DNA of 11,332 nucleotides, from NCBI GenBank assembly GCA_021781255.1, contig JAJXXG010000017.1, positions 1 to 11,332 on the forward strand. Reading direction: 5' to 3'. The position numbers were made by a program, and so were the translations under genes. This document shows positions 1-6,096 of this stretch, in pieces. Origin of the DNA: Acidobacteriota bacterium (lineage in GTDB: Bacteria > Acidobacteriota > Terriglobia > Terriglobales > Acidobacteriaceae). A model generated the notes under the pieces. The model did not search any database, had not been told where the DNA came from, and saw only the letters and a program-made list of their open reading frames with translations. Every line of letters starts with the position of its first letter. Positions within the stretch are counted from its first letter, which is position 1.

Positions 1-447
1 ACAGGTGAGCGGAATCGTTCCGGTAATGCGAACGGCAGTTCCCTGCTCTGCGCGCTGGAAGGGCACATGCTGATAGTGTGCGGTCTGGCCGGCGAACTGG
101 ACTTCAAGATCTGCGTAGATTGTTCCGGTGGTGGTTTCCGCCTCGGGAAACTTTGCCCGCACGACGACCATGGGAAATTGTGCCCCGCGCGTGGTCTCAA
201 GCATGTGCAGGTCGCGGTTGGTGTCACCGGAATTGAAGGACTTCACCGGCACGGCAATCAGGAAATCGCACTGGCCCGAGTGGCAGACGCCTTTGCCCTT
301 GGCTTCGTGGCTTGTACCATCCACCTGATGCATGGGATGCGACATGTGATAGCTGAGCGTCGATTGCTCGACGACCCACTGCGTGTCAGTCTGCGCGAAC
401 AGGGGCACGGTCGCGAGCAGGGCGGCAAACAGGATTGTCTTCCTCAT
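1..447 (-). CDS. YceI-family secreted protein (3' end cut off by window)
   Basis: Reading the minus strand from the ATG at 447-445 gives 149 codons with no stop before the window edge, so the C-terminus is missing. Residues 1-19 form a signal peptide with a likely cut after FAQ. The mature part begins with a beta-strand-rich segment (WVVEQSTLSYHMSHPMHQVDG). Around residues 68-100 it carries the pattern typical of YceI proteins: VKSFNSGDTNRDLHM, then FPMVVVRAKF, resembling the family's 'F.tG...RD.hl...fP...f' signature. YceI proteins are periplasmic lipocalin-like beta-barrels that bind polyisoprenoid or other amphiphilic ligands; the ligand here is unknown. The start codon overlaps the stop of the upstream membrane protein gene (ATGA), which suggests translational coupling. 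Cys55 and Cys60 lie close together and may form a disulfide. Family assignment is from the motif only; the exact role is not known. Confidence 0.8.
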   Translation of the reverse strand, partial: MRKTILFAALLATVPLFAQTDTQWVVEQSTLSYHMSHPMHQVDGTSHEAKGKGVCHSGQCDFLIAVPVKSFNSGDTNRDLHMLETTRGAQFPMVVVRAKFPEAETTTGTIYADLEVQFAGQTAHYQHVPFQRAEQGTAVRITGTIPLTC

Positions 448-1175
448 CGTCCCTCCCAGAACTTCCAGTGAATGGGCCAGGAGACGGCGACAATGGAGGC
501 GCCGTAGGCAGCCGCCGTGACGACGGCAACCGGGCCGTGGGCTGAAGCGATGCCATGCACTTTCTCGCCGGCATTCTCCTGCTTGTAGGCCATGATGCCC
601 AGGACGGGCGTGAGAATCATGCCCGGCCCGTGGATGAAGGCCAGCGCCTCATGCATGCGGATGGCGCCATGCTTGTGGGTTCCGGGTACGCGGGGCGCGC
701 GGATAGCGTAGTAGGCCGTGGTGAAGTAGAGCACCGAGGTCACTCCGCCCAGCGCGGCATGAAAGTCGAGATTCGCCTGCGTCGGCTCCTTGATGGGCTC
801 GCCGTTTTTGCCTTTGGCCTTGGCCATGGGACCGGTGACCACTGCGGCAACCATGGGAATCGCCGTGATAAGTCCAAGCCGCTGATGAACCTTCAACATG
901 TGCGTGCGCTTTTCGAGCATCGCCTGCAGTTGCGGGTCGGCTTGTGTCTGCTGCTGCGAGAAGCCCAGATCGCTGAGCGAAGGCGCCTGCGACGATGGGG
1001 CGGGCGCATTGGGCAGCTCTGGCGGTGAACCGGGCTTGCTTGCCGGAGCCTGCTGTTGAGCGGGGGCCTGCTGTTCGCTCCCTGCGGCTGTCTGCGCAGG
1101 TAGCTGGACCGTCATCGCACAGAACGAGCACAGAATCCCAAGCCAACAAACGGACCTGGCCAGGCACAGTTGCAT
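444..1175 (-). CDS. Exported four-helix membrane protein, cytochrome b561-like (inferred)
   Basis: A 243-residue protein. The N-terminus is a signal peptide or anchor (about 1-28, cut near LPA-QTA), followed by a Gln/Pro/Ala-rich low-complexity stretch (31-85) containing PPELPNAPAP. Four hydrophobic helices follow at about 98-116, 139-159, 175-197 and 210-233. Each opens with a histidine: H97 (KVHQRLG), H139 (DFHAALGG), H175 (RMHEALAF) and H213 (SAHGPVA). Because the helices alternate direction, H97/H175 would sit on one face of the membrane and H139/H213 on the other, the geometry of the two heme b sites in cytochrome b561 proteins. The next gene encodes a YceI protein; in E. coli yceI lies beside yceJ, a b561 homologue, which supports the reading. 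Start ATG at 1175 has AAGGAG at 1189-1184, 8 nt upstream. Heme binding is inferred and I cannot name the exact family. Confidence 0.6.
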   Translation of the reverse strand: MQLCLARSVCWLGILCSFCAMTVQLPAQTAAGSEQQAPAQQQAPASKPGSPPELPNAPAPSSQAPSLSDLGFSQQQTQADPQLQAMLEKRTHMLKVHQRLGLITAIPMVAAVVTGPMAKAKGKNGEPIKEPTQANLDFHAALGGVTSVLYFTTAYYAIRAPRVPGTHKHGAIRMHEALAFIHGPGMILTPVLGIMAYKQENAGEKVHGIASAHGPVAVVTAAAYGASIVAVSWPIHWKFWEGR

Positions 1176-1237
1176 CAGAGCTTCTCCTTGAGTTGGCGGG
1201 CGGGAAGAAAGAATCGTTCGTGCTGGTGACGCAGATG

Positions 1238-1243
1238 AGTATA
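1238..1243 (-). promoter_or_regulatory. Possible -10 element for the b561-like/yceI unit
   Basis: The minus strand reads TATACT here, about 60 nt upstream of the ATG at 1175. No good -35 box is visible at the right spacing (the closest is TTAGCC, 18 nt away), so this is a weak candidate. The rest of the 244-nt gap between the divergent genes shows nothing I can identify beyond the two ribosome binding sites. Confidence 0.25.
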
Positions 1244-1419
1244 GTCCGGAAAACGTTGTATGGCTAAGCCTTCGGGTTGGGTTAGGTTCATGTGCTTCTC
1301 AGCATCTCCGATTCGGCAGAAGTGTGACTTTCGTTTGGTTTGCAGCGTGCATTGCAGAGTCCGGCAAGACCAAGCTTAGGTAGACTAACGGAGTGAACCT
1401 TTCTGCAAGGAGGAAGTTA

Positions 1420-1917
1420 ATGAAGGGATTCCGGTTTCTGGTCGTGGCGGTTCTTGCCGGTCTTTGCTGTGCTGGAGCAACACCGAAGGCAACAGCTCAG
1501 GTTAACATCAATATCGGTATTGGGGCGGCACCGGCTTGCCCCTACGGGTACTTCGATTACGCGCCGTATTCCTGCGCACCCGTTGGCTATTACAGCCCGC
1601 AATGGTTTGTGGGTGGAGTGTTCCTCGGCGCGGGGCCGTGGTTTCACGGGCCGGAGGGCTTCCGCGGGGACATAGATCGCGACTTCGATCCGCGGTTCGG
1701 TTACAGGGGCTATCTGCCAGGAAGAGGCGAGAGAGCCGACTGGGGCAGGCACCGCGGCTGGGAGAAGCACTTCCGGCGCACGGAAATGCGCGAAGAGCAC
1801 TGGCACGACAACGGGAACCACTACGGCCAGTACAAAGACCACGGACACGGCAATGGACACGGCAATGGACATGGCAATGGACAGGGTAACGGGCACGGCC
1901 ATGGGCACGATAAATAG
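1420..1917 (+). CDS. Small secreted protein with His/Gly-rich tail, function unknown
   Basis: 165 residues. The start is placed at the ATG at 1420, not the GTG at 1393, because a perfect AAGGAGG (1407-1413) lies 6 nt before it and it opens directly with a signal peptide (residues 1-27, probable cut after ATAQ). The mature protein has an aromatic/glycine-rich core with two cysteines (C40, C52) in the pattern ACPYGYFDYAPYSCAP, then GGVFLGAGPWFHGP. A charged Arg/Asp-rich middle follows (83-130), with a tail of alternating His, Gly and Asn (139-163). I recall similar PYGY.DY.PY.C..YGYY proteins as conserved hypotheticals in Acidobacteria and some Proteobacteria, with no known role. The tail could bind divalent metals, but that is inference from composition. 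No operon partner: recN converges on it and the upstream gene diverges. Confidence 0.75.
   Translation: MKGFRFLVVAVLAGLCCAGATPKATAQVNINIGIGAAPACPYGYFDYAPYSCAPVGYYSPQWFVGGVFLGAGPWFHGPEGFRGDIDRDFDPRFGYRGYLPGRGERADWGRHRGWEKHFRRTEMREEHWHDNGNHYGQYKDHGHGNGHGNGHGNGQGNGHGHGHDK
1843..1902 (+). repeat. Five tandem 12-bp repeats coding the His/Gly/Asn tail
   Basis: Units of 12 bp start at 1843, 1855, 1867, 1879 and 1891. The first two are identical (GGACACGGCAAT), the third differs by one base and the last two are more diverged. They encode repeated GHGN steps, with one unit reading GQGN. The graded decay from 5' to 3' suggests copy-number change by slippage at the 5' end. Being a multiple of 3, gain or loss keeps the frame. 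Confidence 0.85.
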
Positions 1918-1961
1918 GGGAAGATAAAGCGAGCAGGACCAGAAGCTGGAAGAGATTCCCA

Positions 1962-1990
1962 GACCCACGGGCTCGAATTGCCCGTGGGTC
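1962..1990. terminator. Hairpin between convergent genes, probable terminator
   Basis: A perfect 11-bp inverted repeat, GACCCACGGGC (1962-1972) and its complement (1980-1990), with a 7-nt loop. It lies 45 nt after the stop of the small secreted protein gene and 44 nt beyond the recN stop on the other strand. Only ATTT follows on the plus strand and there is no T-run on the minus strand, so it is not a textbook intrinsic terminator. Position and stem strength make a two-way transcription end the best explanation. Confidence 0.6.
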
Positions 1991-2033
1991 ATTTGCATGC
2001 CCCCGCGAAGAAAGCGCAAGGGTGCAGCCGGGG

Positions 2034-3716
2034 CTAACGGCTGGCGGCAATCATCTGCGCGGCGTGCTGCAGGCTGGTGTCAGTCACTTTGGCCCCGCTC
2101 AACATGCGGGCCACTTCGTGCGTGCGGGCGCGGTCGTCAAGGACTCGAATCTGCGTCTTGGTGCGGCCGTGGTCTTCGCGCTTTTCCACCACAAGGTGCT
2201 GGCTGGCGAAAGCGGCAATCTGCGGCAGGTGGGTGACGCACAGGACCTGCTGGCCGCGGCTGAGGGCCTTGAGCTTGTGGCCAACGGCCTCGGCCGCGCG
2301 ACCGCCGATACCGATGTCGATTTCGTCGAAGACGAGCGTGCGCGGAGTGGGCTGATTCTTCCTCGTCCTGGACGAGGTCTCTTCCACGGCAACCTTGAGC
2401 GCCAGCATGACGCGGCTCATTTCGCCGCCGGAGGCGATCTCATGCAGCGGCTTGAGCGGCTCGCCGGCGTTGGTCGCGATATGGTACTCGACCTGGTCCC
2501 ATCCGGAGGCGGACCACGCGGACTCGCTCTCAGAGGCGGTGACGGCCACCTCGAAGCGCACTTTCATGGCGAGGGAATTGATTTGCGCTTCCGCAAGCTT
2601 GGCGAGCCTGGCCGCGGCGGCCTTGCGCTGTGCGCTGAGAGCGCCGGCAGCGGCGCGAAACGCGCTGGCAGCCTCTTCGAGTGACTTGCGGATCGTCTTC
2701 AGAATTTCGTCGCGATCTTCAACCTCAGCGAGCTTGCGCGTGACTTCTTCGCCAAAAGCGATGACCTCGGCAACAGTGGGTCCGTATTTGCGCTTGAGGC
2801 GGTCAAGCAGCGCGAGGCGGTCTTCAATTTCAGCCAGCCGCTCGGGCGAAGCGTTGATGCCCTCGGCGTAGTCGCGCACCGTGGCGCTCACGTCCCCCAC
2901 GGTTGCGCGGGCAGAGGCAAGCTGCTGCACGGCGTCGTTGAAGCGGCTGTCGTAGCGGGCCAGCTCGTCCACATTGCGCTGGGCAGCGCGGATGGCAGCC
3001 TCAGCCGAAGCGCCGCCCTCGTAGAGCTGATCGAAGGCGCTCATGGCGGCAGCGTAGAGCTTTTCCGCATTCGCGAGCACGCGCTTCTCGGTTTCGAGCA
3101 ATTCGTCTTCAGCGGGCTCAAGATGCGCGGCGTCGATCTCCTTCTGCTGGTAGCTCCACAGATCAACCATGCGCAGGCGGTCCTGCTCGCCCTGCAGCAG
3201 GTCGTTGAGCCTGGCGGCGGCATCGCGCCAGTGCGCGTGGGCCTCGGCCACGGCATCCGCGGAGAGACTGCCGAAGCGGTCGAGCAGGATGCGCTGCTGG
3301 GCCTGGTCAAAGCTGGAGAGCGTCTCAGACTGTGCGTGGACAAGGGCCAGCTCCGGCGCGAGCTGGCGCAGAACGGCCACGGTGGCGGGCTGGTTGTTGA
3401 CGAAGACGCGGCCCTTGCCGGTGGCGAGGATTTCGCGACGCAGAATAATGTCGTGGCCTTCGGCGTCGATGCCGTTTTCTTCAAGGATGGATTCCGCGCC
3501 GGACGTGGCCTCAAAAACGCAGGCGACAACGGCTTTGTCTGCGCCGTGGCGCACGACGTCAGCCGAGGCCTTGCCGCCCATCAGCAGCGCCAGTGCGTCC
3601 ACAAGAATGGACTTGCCCGCGCCGGTTTCGCCCGTGAGCAGGTTGAGGCCAGGGCCGAATGTGGCGATGGCGTGATCAATTACGGCGTAGTTTTCAGCGC
3701 GAAGCTCGACGAGCAT
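2034..3716 (-). CDS. recN: DNA repair protein RecN
   Basis: 560 residues from the ATG at 3716 (E. coli RecN has 553). RecN is a cytoplasmic SMC-like ATPase that acts early in recombinational repair of double-strand breaks. The start MLVELRAENYAVID matches the RecN N-terminus. Walker A is GETGAGKS at 29-36. A long Ala/Glu/Arg-rich coiled-coil region fills the middle. The ABC signature SGGEMSRVML begins at 429, Walker B is TLVFDEID with D464/E465, and the H-loop histidine is H496 (VTHLPQIAAFA). All catalytic motifs are present and the length is normal. The frame stays open upstream to 3959, but that extension is not RecN-like and would cross the tolQ control region. Ribosome binding is weak: AAGG at 3729-3726, 9 nt before the ATG. 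It is transcribed divergently from tolQ, with a palindrome at 3747-3760 between them. Confidence 0.96.
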   Translation of the reverse strand: MLVELRAENYAVIDHAIATFGPGLNLLTGETGAGKSILVDALALLMGGKASADVVRHGADKAVVACVFEATSGAESILEENGIDAEGHDIILRREILATGKGRVFVNNQPATVAVLRQLAPELALVHAQSETLSSFDQAQQRILLDRFGSLSADAVAEAHAHWRDAAARLNDLLQGEQDRLRMVDLWSYQQKEIDAAHLEPAEDELLETEKRVLANAEKLYAAAMSAFDQLYEGGASAEAAIRAAQRNVDELARYDSRFNDAVQQLASARATVGDVSATVRDYAEGINASPERLAEIEDRLALLDRLKRKYGPTVAEVIAFGEEVTRKLAEVEDRDEILKTIRKSLEEAASAFRAAAGALSAQRKAAAARLAKLAEAQINSLAMKVRFEVAVTASESESAWSASGWDQVEYHIATNAGEPLKPLHEIASGGEMSRVMLALKVAVEETSSRTRKNQPTPRTLVFDEIDIGIGGRAAEAVGHKLKALSRGQQVLCVTHLPQIAAFASQHLVVEKREDHGRTKTQIRVLDDRARTHEVARMLSGAKVTDTSLQHAAQMIAASR

Positions 3717-3746
3717 CCGAGAGTACCTTATCCGGCCCGTATCTGA

Positions 3747-3760
3747 TTGTTGCTCAACAA
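3747..3760. promoter_or_regulatory. Small palindrome upstream of recN, possible operator
   Basis: TTGTTG-CT-CAACAA: two 6-bp arms around a 2-bp centre, starting 31 nt upstream of the recN start. A further AAAACAAC follows on the plus strand. RecN is often damage-induced, so an operator here would make sense, but the site does not match the LexA boxes I know (CTGT-N8-ACAG or GAAC-N4-GTTC). No convincing -35/-10 pair was found in this region for either direction. Confidence 0.3.
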
Positions 3761-3892
3761 AAAACAACGGGATACGAGCGCAGCATAGCATGAACGGCGT
3801 GGCTTTCGGATTACCCGGCAGGCCCGGGATTACGCGCATGGGACCATATCGATAACTTGGAAGGCAGCATCGCGTCTGATACCGTGAATACT

Positions 3893-3899
3893 GAGGTGA
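3893..3899 (+). promoter_or_regulatory. tolQ: Shine-Dalgarno-like site bearing on the tolQ start
   Basis: GAGGTGA is the only good ribosome binding sequence upstream of tolQ. It lies 33 nt before the TTG at 3933 and 69 nt before the ATG at 3969, too far for either. It has ideal spacing to an in-frame ATT at 3906 (6 nt) and acceptable spacing to a CTG at 3909 (9 nt). The in-frame stop TGA overlaps it at 3897-3899. Confidence 0.45.
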
Positions 3900-3932
3900 A
3901 TCCCGATTCTGACCGCTGCATTCGTCCCCCCA

Positions 3933-4700
3933 TTGCAGGCTCACGGCGGCGTCGCGCATGCGAACGCCATGCTGATTCAGGGCCCCGGCGCGCTCATGGA
4001 CATGATGAACAACATCGGTCCGATTGCGCTGTTTGTGCTGGCGCTGCTGCTGTTTGCCAGCCTCTACTCGTGGACCGTGATTCTGGGCAAGATGTCAACG
4101 TTTGGCCGGGCCACCAAAGAGAGCCGCAACTTCATCCGCTCATTCCGCAAGGCCACGCGCCTGCAGGATATCTCGGCCATTGCGGACAACTACAAGAACA
4201 GCCCGCTGGCGCAGGTTTTCATTGAGGTTTACGAGACCTACAAGCGGCAGACGGGCGGCGCAGGTCCGCCGCGGAACCTGACGCCTCTGGAGCGCTCGGC
4301 ACAGACCGCTGCCAGCGAGTCCATCACGAGCCTGGAGCGGCGCATGACCTGGCTGGCGACCATTGCTGCCACCAGCCCTTTCGTTGGCCTCTTTGGCACG
4401 GTAATGGGCGTGGTGGATGCGTTTCACGGCCTGGGCACGGCGGGAGCAGCCACGCTGCGCGCTGTTGCGCCCGGCATCAGCGAGGCGCTGATCACCACGG
4501 CCGCAGGCCTGTTTGTGGCCGTTCCCGCCGTTGTGGCGTACAACCAGTTCACGGCGCGCATCCGCGTGTTTGCCTCGGCCACGGACGACTTCTGCCGCGA
4601 ACTGCTCAATTCACTGGAAGAAATTCCCGCACGCGCGCCTGTTCCGCGCGGCCCTGCGCCGGAAGCGGCCCAGGAGGCTGAACGTGGCCTTTACAAGTAA
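3933..4700 (+). CDS. tolQ: TolQ, inner-membrane motor subunit of the Tol-Pal system
   Basis: TolQ (MotA/TolQ/ExbB family) forms with TolR the proton channel that powers the Tol-Pal system at the division site. From the TTG at 3933 it has 255 residues, with helices at about 29-51, 138-163 and 183-205 and a cytoplasmic loop between the first two. Family hallmarks are TSPFVGLFGTVMGVVDAF (147-164, with the channel Thr156) and RAVAPGISEALITTAAGL (176-193, with Thr188/189). The start is uncertain. TTG 3933 and ATG 3969 both lack a ribosome binding site, and the open frame runs back to 3900, where GAGGTGA precedes an ATT (3906) and a CTG (3909). The extra residues (LTAAFVPPLQAHGG...) could be genuine. 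TTG 3933 is used as the nearest conventional start. The gene overlaps tolR by 17 nt and is the first of the cluster, divergent from recN. Confidence 0.93.
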   Translation: MQAHGGVAHANAMLIQGPGALMDMMNNIGPIALFVLALLLFASLYSWTVILGKMSTFGRATKESRNFIRSFRKATRLQDISAIADNYKNSPLAQVFIEVYETYKRQTGGAGPPRNLTPLERSAQTAASESITSLERRMTWLATIAATSPFVGLFGTVMGVVDAFHGLGTAGAATLRAVAPGISEALITTAAGLFVAVPAVVAYNQFTARIRVFASATDDFCRELLNSLEEIPARAPVPRGPAPEAAQEAERGLYK

Positions 4701-5121
4701 CTCAGGCCAAACCCGCTCTTCGCTGGCGGATATCAACATCACGCCGCTGGTGGACGTGGTGCTGGTGCTGCTGGTGATCTTCATGATTACCGCGCCGGTG
4801 CTGCAGTCGGGCATTGAGGTCAATGTTCCCAAAACGCGCACGGTAAAGGAAATCACCGAGCAGCGGCAGGTGTTGACGATCGACCGCGACCAGCAGGTTT
4901 TCCTGGGCGACAAGCCGGTGAACATTCACGATCTGCCGCAGCTGCTGCTTGAGCCGGGCGCGGATCCATCAAAGAAAGTGATCTACCTGCGCGCCGATGA
5001 GCGCGTGCCGTTTGGCGCGTTCGCCAGCGTGATGGACGCAGTGAAGCAGGCCGGCATTACCAACATTTCCATCGTGACGCAGCCGCTGGACACCAAGGGA
5101 CGCGCGTCGCGTGGCAACTAG
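4684..5121 (+). CDS. tolR: TolR, inner-membrane motor subunit (ExbD/TolR family)
   Basis: 145 residues from the GTG at 4684. This start is chosen because AGGAGG (4672-4677) lies 6 nt upstream and because it gives the family's normal short N-terminus before the single helix. The frame is open further back to 4513, but that part lies inside tolQ and is not TolR-like. One membrane helix at about 22-40 (ITPLVDVVLVLLVIFMITAP) carries the channel aspartate D24, equivalent to Asp23 of E. coli TolR. The rest is the periplasmic ExbD/TolR domain, with DRDQQVFLGDKPV and VIYLRADERVPFGAFASVMD. It works with TolQ to convert proton flow into motion of the TolA-type partner. Overlap with tolQ implies coupled translation; the next gene follows after 36 nt. 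Confidence 0.95.
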   Translation: MAFTSNSGQTRSSLADINITPLVDVVLVLLVIFMITAPVLQSGIEVNVPKTRTVKEITEQRQVLTIDRDQQVFLGDKPVNIHDLPQLLLEPGADPSKKVIYLRADERVPFGAFASVMDAVKQAGITNISIVTQPLDTKGRASRGN

Positions 5122-5157
5122 GGTCCGGCCCTTGAAGAGAAAGCCTCGGGCAAAGCA

Positions 5158-5949
5158 ATGAGCGGTGTGCTGGAAGGCAGCGAGCGACTGGAAGGCGAAC
5201 TGACGGCAGAGCCGTGGAAGGCGCCGGCGGCAGGAGCCGTTGCGCTCCATGTGGCGCTGGCAGCCGGCATCGTGCTCTACGGCATCATCGGCGGCTTCTT
5301 TCATCACAACTTCTGGGGTGGATCAGCCGCCGGGGGAGCCATCCAGGTAAACCTAGTGAGCAGCGCGATTCCCCTGCCCTCTGACCAGCCGCCGAACCAG
5401 AACGTGCTGGCCACGGAGACGCCCAGCCAGGCCCCCGCGCCACCCGAGCCCAAGGCAAAGCAGGCCGTGGACGAGACTGCGATTCCCATAGCCGGCAAGC
5501 AGAAGAAGCCGCAGCAGAAAACGACTCCCAGAACACCTACGCGCCAGCCGCAGCCCGTGCAGAACAATCGCGCCGCCTACGGCGAGCAGGCGGGCTCATC
5601 GATGCCGCACACGGCGCAGCAGGGCTTTACCAGCGGGCAGACGACGGTGAGCGACAGCAGTTTCGGCAGCCTCTTCGCGTATTACGTGGAGGGCATCAAC
5701 CGCAAGATGGGCTCCAACTGGTACAAGCCGGAGGTGGACCCGCATACGCCGCGAGGGGCGCGCGCCTTCATCTTCTTCAAGATTTATCGCGACGGCTCGG
5801 TGGGCGACGTGCAGTTGGACCGCTCGAGCGGAAGCCCGACGCTGGACAGCTCCTGCGTGCGCGCGGCGCAGCGCGTGGACACCTTCGGCAACCTGCCGTC
5901 GGGGTATCGTGGAAGCTACCTGCAGATTTCCTTCTACTGTGAGTACTAG
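5158..5949 (+). CDS. TonB/TolA-type energy transducer of the Tol cluster
   Basis: 263 residues. After a short cytoplasmic N-terminus comes one membrane helix at about 26-47 (AGAVALHVALAAGIVLYGII). A Pro/Gln/Ala/Lys-rich periplasmic linker follows (about 70-165), then a C-terminal TonB/TolA-like domain (about 168-263) with FAYYVEGINRKMGSNW, FFKIYRDGSVGDVQLDRSSG and a closing ISFYCEY. By position between tolR and tolB it fills the TolA role: it spans the periplasm and pulls on TolB-Pal. By sequence it looks more like TonB, since E. coli TolA has about 420 residues with a long helical stalk instead of this proline-rich linker. C233 and C261 are the only cysteines and could form a disulfide (inference). 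The ATG at 5158 has only a weak purine-rich sequence (GAAGAGAAAG) in front. No gene symbol is given because tolA and tonB are both defensible. Confidence 0.88.
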   Translation: MSGVLEGSERLEGELTAEPWKAPAAGAVALHVALAAGIVLYGIIGGFFHHNFWGGSAAGGAIQVNLVSSAIPLPSDQPPNQNVLATETPSQAPAPPEPKAKQAVDETAIPIAGKQKKPQQKTTPRTPTRQPQPVQNNRAAYGEQAGSSMPHTAQQGFTSGQTTVSDSSFGSLFAYYVEGINRKMGSNWYKPEVDPHTPRGARAFIFFKIYRDGSVGDVQLDRSSGSPTLDSSCVRAAQRVDTFGNLPSGYRGSYLQISFYCEY

Positions 5950-6096
5950 ATAGTGTCCCCGTCGTCAAAGTAAGATGGGTGTTGAGATTCACAATGCGCC
6001 ATGTGAGCCGGACGGCGCGTGCATGGCGATGAGCCAGGTTATCCGCGGAAGGCTCCACGATCCGCAAGACTCCACCGAGGAAGGATTGCGCACCGC

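Noticed and set aside
1417..2050. Long minus-strand frames opposite the small secreted protein
   Set aside because: Their Val/Arg-rich products mirror the GGCAATGGACAC repeats. The plus-strand gene has a ribosome binding site and a signal peptide; these do not.
2022..3746. Several open frames on the plus strand within recN (e.g. 2022-2684, 3123-3746)
   Set aside because: They are antisense to a complete RecN with all its motifs. High GC content leaves opposite frames open; they have low-complexity composition and no recognisable domain.
3747..3760. Calling the palindrome a LexA box
   Set aside because: It fits neither CTGT-N8-ACAG nor GAAC-N4-GTTC, so only a generic operator candidate is reported.
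3717..3959. N-terminal extension of recN to 3959
   Set aside because: RecN proteins begin at the MLVELRAENYAVID segment; the extension is not conserved in type and overlaps the tolQ leader.
3857..4225. Plus-strand frame overlapping the start of tolQ in another phase
   Set aside because: The product is Arg/His-rich with no domain, while the tolQ frame carries membrane helices and family motifs.
6019..6096. Upstream extension of tolB to 6019
   Set aside because: It would place 26 charged residues before a clean signal peptide starting at 6097.
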